In this document: piece by piece, positions 24,501 through 37,332 of the stretch
Numbering within the stretch: position 1 is the first letter of the stretch
Layout: each line of letters begins with the position of its first letter
Notes under the pieces: generated by a model
Databases searched by the model: none
Told to the model about the DNA's origin: nothing
What the model saw: only the letters and a program-made list of their open reading frames with translations
Assembly (NCBI RefSeq): GCF_963422355.1
Contig: NC_085099.1
Span: forward strand, 1,759,212 to 1,823,211
DNA: 64,000 bases
Direction: 5' to 3'
From: Corticium candelabrum
Lineage: Eukaryota; Porifera; Homoscleromorpha; Homosclerophorida; Plakinidae
Position numbers and translations under genes: made by a program

Positions 24501-27500
24501 TAAACGTGAATCCTGCTCTATTTAAATATTGTCGGTTGGGGTAACATATGAGGAAGAAAGACGGGCAGATGGGCAGTGCTTTTTGTGGTGCAGTGCGTGC
24601 ACACTTGCACGCAGACACCCACTCATAGCACATGCTGCAAACTAAACGCTACAACAGCTAAAGCTTTATGTCAAATTGACACAAGTCTGAGTGCCGTTGA
24701 ACAAATGTTGAAACTGCCTCTACGTGCAGCTGTACTTCATCGTCGAACTACGCGTCTTGTTTGTCAATAGTGGCGGTGGTGCTAGTTCTCACGTTGATGA
24801 CATGGTCTGCCCAATCACCGTATCCCATCTCCTCCAATAAATACATAATAAAGTTTACAGTCTGCACAAACCCGAAGAACCTTCCCATCTTTCAAAACGT
24901 GTGTTCCAATGCTCATGGAATCGCAAAGGGCAATCGAAGACGTCATGCTACCAGACAAGCGCATGCACAAAAAACCAGCCGGACCTCCAAACACGAACAG
25001 GCAAGTTACACCAACACGAAATCTTTTCGGTGTGGCCTAATTATACGGAGTTTCTTGCAAGTAAACAAAATCCCAAGACTTGAGGTGTCACTCTCAGTCT
25101 GACCTGAGTAATGTCACTATTCTACTCGACAGCATAAAAACAAAAATGTATTGGGTCCTCCATAGCTTGAGTGACTTTAGTGGTCAGGATGGCAACCTCA
25201 CTGGTACATGTATAATTGGTCGCTGTCACATGAATTCAGTTAGTCGTCACATGAATTCAGTTAGTCGTCACATGACAACTTGACCACCACTTTTTCAACA
25301 CTGGATCATAACACCCATGACACGTGTGATATGAGGGATCGATATGTGAGCCTTCAGACAGGTGGGAAGACAACCTGTCATGCAACCAGGAAGAAGGAAG
25401 CAGGAAAAGCTCCAAACACCCACAATCAAGAGTGAACAGGTTGAGAAACAACAAACAGACAGACACACAATACAAACAAACAAACAAACAACATCAAGTA
25501 AGAAATAAAGTGACAAAAACTGCCAGAAACAGGAAAATGAGTAAACAAGGAAACTGGCATGCCCCTAAAAGAATACGACCAGAAAGCCAGAAACATTAAA
25601 AGACGGGGACGAAAGGAAAGAAGAAGTACGACCAATACAAACAGTATGCCGGCAATCAACCGGCGAATCAAATATACATGAATAATTCTATCATTCTTGT
25701 CGAGCCAACTCACCTTTCCATTTCATCTTCAGAATGTGCAAACGAGCACGTCGCACCCCTCGGGCAACTTCCTCGCGTCTGCATGTCCTTGCACATGCTC
25801 GTCTTGTACTTGCTGTTGTACGCCTGCTGAAACTCGCTGCTCTTACTCTTTTGGTTCGCCTGCACGAAGCGAACGAGACCTTGCACAACGGCCTCAACCG
25901 CTTGCATTCCTTTGCTGCAAGTTTCCCAGTCTACACTTAGTATTTCTAGATAGGAGTGATAGATTAGAGAATGAATGGTATGACGATGTCATGTGGAACT
26001 CACCGGAAGATGCGTTTAGATTTGAGAGAAATTCAAAATGGTCTCGAAGATCTCCAAGATGGAAAGGATCGCTGGATCGAGTCAATGCAATGACTAATTC
26101 GTCGATGCTGTGACTGAATGACTCTGGTGTTTGTAGCTAAAGACAATGTCACATTTCGAATGATATATTGTACATATGCGCATGCAGACACAGACGTATA
26201 TAAACACAAATATGAACAGACACACATACATGCATGTGTACGTACACACGTATGTATACACATGCATACACGTACACACGATGATATATACACACACATG
26301 TACACACACGCACGCACACACGCTGTAACACAATTAATTACAGACCTCTGAAACTGACAATAGACATAAAGACAGATTTAAATCTCATCTACATACCTAC
26401 AAACCTACTTATACATACACTGACCCTTTTCATCACACAAGAAAGACAAATCTACCCAACCATCACACACAAAATCACAATAATCAAATTTTCTCAAAAC
26501 AGTTACAAAACAGAGCCTAATACACAGAAGATGTCAATTTTCAATATGGGATAGATAACCTACATTATTATTATTAATTAACTTTCCTGATAAGACAATC
26601 TCACCTTGTCGATTATCGACTGCATGTGCGACTTATGATTCGTGTCTCCATACAGAAGCGACGACCACTGATCGGGTGCGATCCTCAATCCGGCCTCCAT
26701 CGCAATCTGAACGATCTGCGAGTCATGCTCTCTCCTCAAAGCCTCGTAACTCTGAAACTATACAAGGAAAGGTCATATAAACAACTAAACCAGCAAGCCA
26801 ACCTACTTAGCAACAACATCTGCTACTTAGCACCACCAACTGCTACTCAGCATTCCAACATGCTTCACGCTTATCCGGCTTCCGGTCGGCAACCTAATCC
26901 GTGAACCCCGGATGTGAGATATCAACATGCCATCTAGGGTGACCACCCATATGTTCATTGAAACTAAATTTCTACTCACTACCCTCACTCACCTCCTCCT
27001 TCAACTCCATAAGCGACGACTCGTCGTCACGCTTCGTCACCTAAACAACAAAAACTCATTTCATTCAACAAACAAAACGCGGAATTCCTCGCGCCAACCG
27101 ACCAACCAATCAGAACCGCACCCAACAACCACCGCTCTAAGTCACATACACACATAGACACACATACACATACACACCGACCTTGAAGCACGATGCGCGA
27201 TACAACAACTGCACGACGTGTCCAACGCTCGTCTTCGACGCCTGATGATACTCCTTCTCCTGCAGCCGCGAGACTACAAACTTGACGAGCACCTTGCGAG
27301 ACAACTGGACCCCGCCTTCGAGAGAGAAGAGTATGAGACGCAGACACTCCTCTTGCAGTGCCGGTCCGAGAAACTGACAGCCACGCTGACGCACCGCTGC
27401 CCACAGATTAGACGAGAGTTGTTGTTGGTTTTGATGATGTAATAGAAGCTCCGTCACAGTGCGTTCGCCGAGAGAACGAGCGGCTCGCATCGCCCGCGCT

Positions 27501-27943
27501 CGTCCCTCTGCCTCGATGAGTTGACAGTTGATGAGTGTGACGAGTTTTCGCTGCATCGGGCGACTCAGAGTGCCGTTATTCGTGCTGCCGACGGTTCCGA
27601 GGATGCTGAGCGGCTTGAGGAGGAGAGCGAGACTCTCGATGGCTCGCTTGGCGTCGAGATAGTCACGTTTCTCGTCGTCTAGAACGTCATACGGGAGAGG
27701 GGAAGGTTGGAGTGTGGAACCACCGCTGGTGAGAAGCAACAGCGCGTCGTTGACGGGAAGTTTTTCGATGTCTGTAGTGATTGGAGAGCTGCAAAATTGG
27801 CATTGACGTCGTTGGAGATTGCTAAGGCACGATTTGCAGACGGTGTGGCCGCACGCTAGGCTCACGGGTAGACGTAGGACGTCGTTGAAGTCTTGGAGAC
27901 AGATTGGACATTGTAGGAAGTCGGTCCATTGGGGGGCCTGCAT
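21586..27943 (-). CDS. RC3H: Roquin (RC3H1/RC3H2-type) RING and CCCH zinc-finger RNA-binding E3 ligase
   Basis: Six coding exons on the minus strand: 27182-27943, 26993-27040, 26605-26757, 26004-26136, 25714-25945, 21586-23755. They total 3498 nt, giving 1165 aa (human Roquin-1 is 1133). The start [19 protein letters not shown] matches the family start and opens a RING finger ([17 protein letters not shown]). The HEPN/ROQ core is highly conserved: [51 protein letters not shown] and [19 protein letters not shown]. Exon 5 has the CCCH finger [20 protein letters not shown]. The large last exon is Pro/Ser/Gly/Tyr-rich and disordered, with a late Glu/Lys-rich coiled coil ([18 protein letters not shown]). 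In vertebrates Roquin binds stem-loops in target mRNA 3' UTRs and recruits CCR4-NOT. Intron 5 (1.96 kb) carries repeats. Confidence 0.96.
24050..24415. other. Possible remnant of a transposable element in Roquin intron 5
   Basis: The right end reads ataaaaaatacggta, which resembles the termini of small DNA elements. A 79-codon open frame on the plus strand (24163-24402) has no recognisable domain. A matching left end was not found, so the call is weak. Confidence 0.2.
25216..25276. repeat. Tandem repeat, about 22-bp unit, 2.5 copies, Roquin intron 5
   Basis: The unit tcacatgaattcagttagtcg is repeated head to tail, with a third partial copy (gtcacatgac). Confidence 0.8.
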
Positions 27944-28143
27944 TGTAGGAGCGTCAAGTTGACGGTTTAGATGCGACAGATGATGTCGAGAGACGTGTCC
28001 TGAAACGGACAAATGAGTGGACACGATGCTAATCCATCGACTGGAAGAGCATGTGTGTGACGCTTCGCCAATATGGCGACTACGGAAATACGGGGGTTGT
28101 CCCCTGTTGCAACTTGAACCCTTAATGCGGCCAATCACTCGCG

Positions 28144-28469
28144 GCGATGTCTAATATGACGTCGGTCTTCCGGGTGTGGTTATTTACATGTACGCAATGC
28201 GTGGGCGGTGCACCTCCGGAGCGCGCAGGCCTTGACCGGTTTGGTTTCATTCAAATGCAATTCTATTCGCATTACAAACTCTCGTAACCTACACATCCGT
28301 GAAAATTATATCTAACACTTTTACATTACATAACTGTTGGTCGAAACTCGTTCTGTACGGTCTCTACAGCCCGTCGGACAGGAAATGCGCGCATCACGTG
28401 ACCCATCTCCGCATTAGATCACCCGAACTGACGATTCGAGGTCATCTAGAATAACACAATACCGCTGAC
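28144..28469. other. Intergenic space upstream of Roquin
   Basis: Upstream of the Roquin start and downstream of four-TM gene A, both minus strand; it probably holds the Roquin promoter and 5' UTR. A relatively CG-containing stretch lies at about 28180-28240. No gene seen. Confidence 0.4.
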
Positions 28470-29347
28470 TCAACTGTCAATTAGATTACCGACTGACTGG
28501 ACAGTCGTAGGTCGCCTACCTTCATCGACTTCTTGGAAGCAGCAGCCAAAGCAGCACAGAACCACAGCGCAGACGGCCACAATGGCGCATATAACAGCTG
28601 TCGCTATAGATAGGTATCGACCGACGTTGATGATTTCATCACAGTCTGGCGAGCGAACGGAAGGCGTTGGCGTGTCGTCTTTGCAAGCGTCGTACACGGC
28701 GTTGAGTAGCCTGTTGAGGAGAAATCCGAGAAGGCTGACCAGAACGGCGGCAGATGAAACGAGAGCGGTTAGAAACCAAAATAATCCGAGACAAGTGCGA
28801 CCCTAGAAAAGAACGCGAAAAACTTTCATTTTACCGGCAGACCCCTGTTGAGCAGTCACACAAGTATGAATGCCACAACCGGACAACACGTGTAGACACG
28901 TACACACCAACGCATTTGATTGATTTAATTAGATTGAACACAGAAACGCGATTAGTCTCAACGAAACCGCCTACTCTGGCTGGTTAGACACGATTAGCGT
29001 GAGCTCACCTTTTTGCTCGGATCTGCGGGTGCGACGCAACAGAGCGTGACGAGAGAAAGGAGTAGCAGCTAGACAACGGAAATAAGTCGCAAACCCGGAA
29101 ATGCATGTCTGGTGTGACCAGCACGTGACAAACGACGAGTTTAGAGAAGCACGTCACTTACTGGGATGCCAAGAAGTGGCATAAAGTACCCATCCAACCC
29201 CAACGCGGAAAATACGTCGAGGTCCTTGTTGGCCTTGTCATCTTTGTATCTTCCCAGGTAAATGCCAAGACCGGTGGCCAAGATAGCGAATAGTGCAACG
29301 GACAGGACGACGACGACACACGCCAACACAGCCGACGGCTTGGCCAT
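28470..29347 (-). CDS. Small four-transmembrane protein, copy A
   Basis: Three exons on the minus strand, all phase 0: 29162-29347, 29009-29068, 28470-28802, giving 192 aa. TM1 is near residues 8-30 (VLACVVVVLSVALFAILATG). TM2 spans exon 2 (LLLLSLVTLCCVA). TM3 lies in early exon 3 (FWFLTALVSSAAVLVSLLGF). TM4 is near the C-terminus (YLSIATAVICAIVAVCAVVL), followed by CCFGCCFQ. A Cys-containing loop between TM3 and TM4 (DACKDD...SPDCDEI) suggests a disulphide. The organisation equals copy B, including a 20-codon exon 2. I do not recognise a named family; tetraspan in the loose sense only. Confidence 0.75.
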
Positions 29348-30513
29348 AGATACGCGCAATCATTCAGAGAACTGGCGACTGAACTGCATCCGGTTTGGAC
29401 GAAGAACAGAGTAGCGCGCGTTAGCGACGTGTCTACAGCGTCCTGTACACGTGACAGTATTTCTATTTGTGTTTTGCTACATAAATATATGTTGCAAACC
29501 AAATTTATATTTAATGATTGACATGTGAGTACAAAAGCGTCTCTTTGTGTTTCTTTCAATGTTTCTGCCAGTACAGTCACCAAGTAGTGTGATTCATTGT
29601 TTCCATGACAACAAGTATATGCAATTTTCCCATCGTAACAATGATTGTTCCTAGTCACCGTCACTACGTGACGCTTCAATTGCCTGACTACAAAATACAA
29701 ATGGGTACACATGAACAAGACAATGCGCACTGTGTGTGTGTGTGTGTGTGTGTGTGAGTGTGTGTGTGAGTGTGTGTGTACCCTGATAGAGTACACAAGT
29801 ACATCATCTTTTAGACGCTAACACTACTGGAGGTGTGACTATCGTACCACGTTCAATAGAACTGGAATTTCACAAGCAAAAGTAAACGTGACGTCACATT
29901 CCGTATGTACTTTCCTGACAGACAGTGACCTGCCAACACCGGCATTTCCGAAACCTGTTCTAAACGGTCTTGGCCAGGTGTATGTAGCTTCCAAACCTCT
30001 TGGGGTGCGTTCTAACTTAGGCATCTTGCTTTCTTTCTCGGGAGTTCTCTCCCCAGGACGTCATCATATGACGTACATGGTAAGAACATATTACCCTCCC
30101 GTCAACGGTACCACAGCATGCCCTTGCTATCAGCACGGCTGTATATGCAGAGTTCAGTCTCACACAATTGGTGCATACCTGCAATACAAGCGCCAATGCT
30201 ATGTATGTATTATGTATGTATATGTATGTATTATGTATGTATATGTATGTATGTACACATGGAGCATGTATATGTTGTCACTGGCATGCATGTCTGAGAC
30301 AGCCATTTCGATGTGGGTCACATATACTTCAGATGAGACATCAAAAACATTACTTTCAAAAAAAGCAATAAGAAAGGGCAAATGGAGCAGACCTCGTTAC
30401 TGGCTTAGCTAATCAATCACACTATGGACTTACGACTACCAAACGACTACTCAGTACATCGGCCATCTTCTATTCTACACATAAATACAGCATAACCTAT
30501 GACGAGCGCTTGC
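29348..30513. other. Intergenic region between four-TM genes A and B
   Basis: Contains a CRE-like tgacgtca at about 29889-29896, (GT)n at about 29731-29780 and a TATG repeat at about 30201-30253. Open frames on both strands here have no recognisable domain, and I call no gene. Confidence 0.5.
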
Positions 30514-33500
30514 TTACATACGAGTGTCATCTCTGGCAGGACAGACAGCATTCCAGACCGTCCTACACGATACGACCACCTCTAACAAAAGTGACCGTAT
30601 CTTCTCTCCCGGCTGCAACACAAAACGAGCTAAAGCAACAAGAGAGAAAGAAACAGACTGACGAGCTTTACGTTCATCGCAGCTCTGGCAGAAACATCCG
30701 AAGCAGCACAGACAGATAGAAAGCAGGAAAGTGACGAAGAAGACACCGGCAGACGCAATGGACAAGTATTTCCCGATGGTTGTGATGTCCTCACATTCCG
30801 ATTTAAGATCGGGAACGACTTTGAAAACGTCATTGTCACAGTTGATTCCGGCCAACGCATCCAAAATGAAACCCAAAACGCTGAGAATAGCGCACGCGAC
30901 ACAGAGGACTGCGATAAAAGCCCAGCAGCAACCGACACAGACACGACCCTGTGTGCAAACAGTTTGAATGCAAAAACAATAGCCGCAGCACGCTTGAAAC
31001 TTACTTGTTGATTGGGATAAGTCGGACTAACCACACAAATGGTTATGATAGCAATCAACAAAATCTACAAAAAGGGAAAAAATTACAGAATACTTGATAT
31101 CAATTACAAAAATACTTGCTATATCAATTACAAAATACTTGATATCGATTACAAAAAATATTTGATATCAATATGTATAATTTATACATTTTTGATGTTC
31201 ATTAATAATTAATTTCAAAAAACGTGCATGCAGCTACAGTATACACGATCAATCCGTACACTCTTCACACAAGTACGAAGCTACCAATGACCATAGTACA
31301 TGCTACACCTACACCTTGACATGACGTACATATAAGTGCCATAAATCATAGACAGTGTTTCCGCTGGATGCTCGCCAAATAGCCAAATGCTACAAATAGA
31401 TGTCATTGACGATAAAATGGTACTTCCTCCTCACCAATTTGGCTAACTGGTGCAGTGTACAAGTACAGCTTCCTCTAATCTTGCAAGCAGGGTCGCTACT
31501 GTACAGTGAGATAAAGGTGGCATTTATTGAAGCTCCAAAATTATAAAAGCCAATCTATTGCGGGTGCGTTATTTATGTTCTGCACACGGTGAGCACTCTC
31601 CTTGCATACGGATTCCATAAGTGTCAAACCAGAAATACACACAGTAAAGATGACAACAGTCGTGGTTTTGAAAACAACTGTACAGAAGTGAAACAAAAAC
31701 AAACCGATGGTAGAAAACACGAGGAAGATGACAATGATGGATGATGACCTACATGATGCTGAACACAGAAGGGGCAAAACTTCATGACTTTGATTTCAAC
31801 AGCTTTGAAAATTTGGTATAAAAAGGCAACAAAGATGGCACTGAGTCGTACCAAAGTCATGTTCCTTTGAGCATAACGTGTCAAGTTAGTAGTAAAGGTG
31901 CCCGCTCACGATTCACCACACATGTGCAGACACACCCATGCAAACTTGAAATCGTGCCTTTATGGATACATTTATCCATTCAACAGTTTGAAATAACATG
32001 CTGTTAAATGAGAAAGCGATTTCTCGATCTTTTCCTCGTTGCATGTGACCTAAAAATGAGTGGAGCACAGAGTGCACACTAGCACGATGGCATCCGGACA
32101 GACATCTACCATGTATGAAGTTGTCTCGCGTAGCCAGACCCTTTTCCCGTGTCCTACTTTGCGGAAGTATGACACGGGAAAAGGGTCTGGCTACGCGAGA
32201 CTATGTATGAAGTTGTAGACTAGCTTATCAGTGTACCAATGCATACATCTGACTTGCAGTTGTTGAATTTCTGTAGAAGAAACATCACTATCGGCGCATC
32301 GTCTGTCACACCGAGTATAGGCTATTCCTCAATTCTAGCCAGCTCTTGTATCTGCCATGTAAAGATAAATGCACAATCTGTGTTGCCGGTGGCGTCCGGC
32401 ACCTCTCCAGGGCTTATTTCACTCTCCAAGTTTCAGACACCAACACGTGATGCTCTGTGCTCCACCCATTTCCGGGTCACGTGCAACTAGAAAACAATCG
32501 AGAAAGCGTTTTGTCGTTCAACAGCAAGCAAGCTATCTCAAGACAGTAAATGGTAAATGTGTGAATAAAGAACCTACACACCTGTCGTTAGCTTTCCCGA
32601 AATGTCAAGTACAAGAAGCGAAACTGCCGTGGCGGACAAGAACGCGATTCGCCTTTCTCTCTATACTAGGAATAAAGACTGTATGTTATGGAACGTGGTG
32701 CACCCTAAGATGTTCCCTTGTTCTGCTTCGTTATGACACAACTTGAAATCGCGGCACGTTTTCAAGTTTGCATGGGTGTGCCTAAGTGTGCTGAATTGTG
32801 AGCGGGCACCTTTAGGGTTGTTAGTTGGTACATGTTTGGGTGATTTTTTCTTGGCTCTGAATGAAGTGCTTGGCTACAGTTTAGCTACCCAAGTGGTTAC
32901 TACCAATCAAAAAATTCCGGTGGAAACACTGGCCATCTAGATGCATGAAATACAACCCTAAATAATTAGTCCATCCAAACATTGCTCATAGTAACTGCTA
33001 TAGGCTATGTAGCAGTCCATGTCTGACATCTAAAACTTGATAATGCATAGCACAACTGGCACAGATTTTTACTGATTAGTGTATTAGATCACAAGACATC
33101 ATATCGTATGCACAACTAAGTTGGAAGAAAAGTAAAGCTAGAAAACTTCATTGAGCTGTATGGTGTACTGGTTCTGGCACACCCTTTAAACATAACACCA
33201 TGGTGCCAATCCGTCATTAGTCACTGTTTACTTTAGCTTACTATGATAACTGGAACAAACGCCCACCTTCCTTGGAAATGCACATAGTCGCAACAGCAAC
33301 ACAGACACACTCACCACAACCGCTTTAGCCAACACTGTTCTCTACCAACAAGTCACGTGCTCTCAAAGTCTCAACTAACTTTCACACCCTTTAGGATAAT
33401 ATTTACCTACCAGACGCTACAGATTCCAAACGACTAAACGACAGGGACTGCACTCCTAACAGCACCAAACACAATACAGCCAACAAATCCAGCAAGCTCA

Positions 33501-34008
33501 GACGTCGAGTTAACCGTTGCAAACCACTTTTCCCTTTCCAACTAAAACCACCCACAAAGACCAGAATCCGGAAGCCACCGACTGCAGTCGAAGGGGCCAA
33601 ACAGTCGGCACTCCGCTGACATGGAACTCGAGCGCCGACAGTCAACATCATTACTGCAAACAAAGGCGCACGCACGAGACACCCAGAGCTGCATGCAACA
33701 GCGCAAGCTCACTGCGCGACGTCGCTTCAGCTCTAGTTCCAATAGTTGGGCGAATTCGCAAACTTGGCAGCGTGCCAAGGTCTCCTGCATGCAGTTTTCA
33801 ACACGCTAGACGTAAAACGGTACACAGTACTGACCAGCACGCTTGCGAATGGCGTAAATTGTCCCACAAGCCGACCGGCGGCCTCGAAATCGAGGTCGAT
33901 CAGTTCGTACTGGTTCAGGAAAAGACCGAGGCCTGCTGCTTCGATGGCAATAAGGCCGATGCAAAGGACGATGACGATGCCTGCTGCTATGATGGACGGC
34001 TTTCCCAT
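30514..34008 (-). CDS. Small four-transmembrane protein, copy B
   Basis: Three exons on the minus strand, all phase 0: 33835-34008, 31005-31064, 30514-30948, giving 222 aa. It has the same plan as copy A: TM1 IIAAGIVIVLCIGLIAIEAA, a 20-codon exon 2 (ILLIAIITICVVSP...), TM3 CCWAFIAVLCVACAILSVLG and TM4 YLSIASAGVFFVTFLLSICL, then CCFGCFCQSC. Exon 3 begins G-R-x-C in both copies, as does the G-[RK]-YLSIA stretch. The TM3-TM4 loop carries paired Cys (INCDND...SECEDI). The last 50 residues are less certain. Intron 1 is 2.8 kb and contains a MITE. A, B and their common exon phases indicate gene duplication. Confidence 0.72.
31541..31790 (-). other. Possible TM-encoding exon or relic in intron 1 of four-TM gene B
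   Basis: An open frame after a plausible acceptor encodes two hydrophobic stretches (SIIVIFLVFSTIGLFLFHF and TTTVVIFTVCISG). It could be a relic of another family copy or a small separate gene. No conserved motif supports it. Confidence 0.2.
31895..32812. mobile_element. MITE with about 60-bp terminal inverted repeats and TA target duplication
   Basis: The left end AAGGTGCCCGCTCACGATTC and right end (reverse complement) AAGGTGCCCGCTCACAATTC match over about 60 bp with few differences, including a shared acacccatgcaaacttgaaa block. TA dinucleotides flank both ends, as for Tc1/mariner-type elements. No transposase frame. It is 918 bp and contains the nested perfect hairpin at 32123-32201. Confidence 0.82.
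32123..32201. repeat. Perfect 31-bp inverted repeat (79-bp foldback mini-element) with 12-bp flanking direct repeat
   Basis: The arm at 32123-32153 starts gtctcgcgtagccagaccct and is the exact reverse complement of 32171-32201, around a 17-bp loop. The 12-mer atgtatgaagtt flanks both sides, as a target-site duplication would. Related core sequence (TCTCGCGTRGCCAGAC) recurs at about 34455, 39847 and 43343. Confidence 0.85.
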
Positions 34009-34544
34009 CTCTGAACGCAATCAGCTGTGAACTCCAACCTGAGACAACTATCTTCGTCGGTTGCGCTATTAAATTGCAACTTGACTAACGTGCGTTAAAT
34101 AAGCTAATGGAGAAATAATAATGAAAATCCTAATACATGTACAGTACATACATACTGATACAAGTAATGCCGTTCATGGACAGCTGTCTCTTAAATTACA
34201 ATGCCAAGATGTTGCTAGGTAGACTAGCTGTGGACAGTAATGACCATGAACTTTTTGATGTTTCGTTTTAGTTTTGAGTGTACGTACTCTCAGTGATGGG
34301 TATATCTAAGTATATAAATCCCGAATGATTGAGAAAAAAATAGACAAGTAATTGCAAATTAATAATTATCTAGATTTTAATTATTTTAATTATACCTATT
34401 ACCAGTAAAGTGTTTCCATACCTAAACATACAAAAAAAACACAAAGAAAAAAAGGTAGTCTCGCGTGGCCAGACCTTCGGTGTACGCGTGCCGACTGAAC
34501 GTTCGCATTTAGTCCAACTAGCGTGCGTTACGATATCCTTGAAC

Positions 34545-36297
34545 ATGGAGGGTCCGAATGAGTTTGAACTGTCGACTCTTCCTACTGACGGAATCTCTAC
34601 GGTGAGATTTGGTCCTACGTCGACTGGTTTTCTTCTTGCATCGTCGTGGGACAAGGTTCGTGCATTCGATTCGTTTTCATTAGGATTGTGGAGAAATTGG
34701 CGCGTTTCCTAGAGCGTCCGCTTGTATGATGTCAACAGCAACGTGCTGAGAGTGCAGTACCACCACGCCGCAGCCGTTCTCGACTGCTGCTTCTCCGACG
34801 AAGTGCACGGATTCAGCGGAGGGCTCGACAAGTTTGTTAAGATGTAGGTCACGTGACCTCATGTTCATTTTTCGTGTTTTTAGTTTGGCTTCCGTTTAGG
34901 TTTGATTTCAACGCGAGTTCGGACACGGTGCTCGGGGCGCACCACGACGCGATTCGATGCGTGAACCATTGTCCAGCTCTTGGTCAGTGCTTGACAAACA
35001 CGTTGACATAGCCACATACGACAGGCATCTATAAGTGTCGTGTGTAGGATTAGTGTGTACAGGGAGTTGGGATAAGACTGTTAAATTGTGGGATGTAAGA
35101 AACAATCGAGGTGTTGCAGGCACTCTTGATCAACAGGAAAAGGTCCGACCCTCTGTGTACCATCTATACATTCAATTTTTTTTTCATTTTGTGATTATAG
35201 GTTTATACGATGGATGTTAGTCAAGAGAAACTGATTGTTGGCTCTGTGAGTTGTCGTTTGTGATAGACCAGCAGTTGGCTGTTAATTAAGTTGATTTTGT
35301 TTGATTGTAGAAAGGAAGGCATGTGTTGATCTGGGATCTTAGGAACACTGTAAGATGGTGGCTGTAATGTTTGACGTTGACAGACTAGCAACAGACAGAC
35401 AGCTAGGCAGATAAGTAGAGAGAAAGAAGACAACATAGACACTTGCAAACCGCCCGACTTGCAAATTACCGGACCTGCTCTCCGTTCCTGCAGTCGGACA
35501 CTGGTGTTTGCATGTTGTAAATACTAATTATATGATGATATTTGTGATACACAGAGTCAGCCTTTATGGCGAAGGGAGTCGACTCTAAAATACCAAACTC
35601 GTTCAATTAGGTGCTTTCCTAATGGCCAAGGTCCACACACATAGTTGTACCATATATTACAATGCATGCATATCAACAGCCAATCTTGTGTGTATGTTTG
35701 TTAGGCTATGTTTTGAGTTCGATTGAAGGTCGTGTCGCAGTCGAATTCTTCGATCCCAGTCCAGACGCCCAGAAAACCAAATATGCATTCAAATGTCACA
35801 GAATCAAGGAGAACGGCAAGGAGACCATTTACCCTGTCACAGCCATTTCATTCCACTTGATGTAAGTAACTATTAAAATTATAAATAAATATATATTTTA
35901 TATATTAAATTATATAAAATTTAATTAATTTTTTAGTCATAACACGTTTGCTACTGGAGGGTGTGATGGTTTTGTCAATGTGTGGGATGCATTCAACAGA
36001 AAAAGATTAGCTCAGGTGCGTTCCTTGATTTTTTGTTTACTCACTGCCACTCACTTGTCTCTCTCTCTCTTTCTAGTTTCATCGTTACCCAACAACAATC
36101 GCTTCTCTCTCATTCAATTGTGATGGCTCATTACTGGCCATAGCATCATCCTACATGCTAGAAGAAGGAGAGAAAGAGTCAGTCGCCGTGTTCGTTACCA
36201 ACTTTGTTTTGCTTTCATTTTGTTGTGTGTTAGGAGTCCTCCAAGAGACACTATTATTATTCGTCATGTGACCGACATGGAGACGAAGCCTAAGTGA
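34545..36297 (+). CDS. BUB3: BUB3 mitotic checkpoint WD40 protein
   Basis: Eleven exons: 34545-34655, 34713-34843, 34900-34982, 35048-35142, 35201-35245, 35311-35349, 35555-35630, 35705-35861, 35937-36015, 36077-36177, 36234-36297. They total 981 nt, giving 326 aa (human 328), with phase kept throughout. Diagnostic stretches include the start [90 protein letters not shown] and the C-terminus [12 protein letters not shown]3 binds GLEBS motifs of BUB1/BUBR1 and phospho-MELT repeats of KNL1 at kinetochores. Exons 6-11 are duplicated at 53803-55200. Confidence 0.97.
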
Positions 36298-36572
36298 AAG
36301 GAATTGTTGTACATTTTAGTGACAAGTGAGAGACAGTGTGGTACTATCTGGAACTGTTGTAGTAATGTCATCAAACTAACGAGACGTGCAGGCTCTTTTA
36401 TGTTAGAAATACGTCATGATCACATGTTTTACAACACAAACATGTACATCTACCACTATCTTTTCTGGATATCTGAATTCTATTGGCGGCCACTCGGTTC
36501 ACACGAGTTTTCGAGTCAAGAAAAGTTTCATACTGGTGCATCATTGTAATTGACCATGGTGTCTAAGTTTCA

Positions 36573-36648
<76 letters not shown>

Positions 36649-36855
36649 GATGTATTGATATGTACGGTAACTTATAAGTATTGACCAGAAGGATGGATAC
36701 AAATGCATTTGATGTCTTCACTTTTCTACACAATCACTAGACTGCTACGTTCGGATTAAAAATGACAACAAATCACAATTGAGGACATTTAACTACGACA
36801 ACACTATTAATATGAAATACAAAAACACATTCCCTTGTTTCTTCATCTTCCCAAA
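36298..36855. other. Convergent intergenic space between BUB3 and the ZU5-Death gene
   Basis: Holds the 3' ends of both genes and a (CA)n tract at 36573-36646. The paralogous interval at 55201-55654 lacks the CA tract, having a short C-run in its place. Confidence 0.7.
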
Positions 36856-37267
36856 TTACATTCTGTCCATCGCTTCTTTTACTGCTGCAAATATTGGATG
36901 TTGAATGGTTTTGCACGCGTCCAGCAGTTTGTCTGCTGCTCGTTTCTCTCCTACTTTCTGTGCCAACACATCAAATAAAGCTTGAACTTTATCGTAATCG
37001 TTAACCAGAACAGTGAATTTGTTCAGCTGATCAGGTGTTTCTCCACAATCACGACCAAGTGGATACCATCTGGTAGAGCCAACTCCTTGAATTGCCTGCA
37101 GAACTCGACGAGAATACGAATCACGTCTATGATCATCCTCTAGTGTAAGACACAAACATCATTCCTTACAATGGAATACGAACTTGTACAATAAAGTGAT
37201 CAGCAGACTAACCAGGAAAATGACGCAAATCAACACAAGAGACTGACAGACACACACCCATAATGCA

Positions 37268-37332
<65 letters not shown>

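Noticed and set aside
29887..30415. Plus-strand 174-codon open frame
   Set aside because: Includes a TATG microsatellite and has no domain or splice support.
33407..33560. Possible alternative exon in intron 1 of four-TM gene B (LLDLLAVLCLVLLGVQSL)
   Set aside because: The 20-codon exon at 31005-31064 matches copy A in length and phase; this one lacks similarity and its phase is uncertain.
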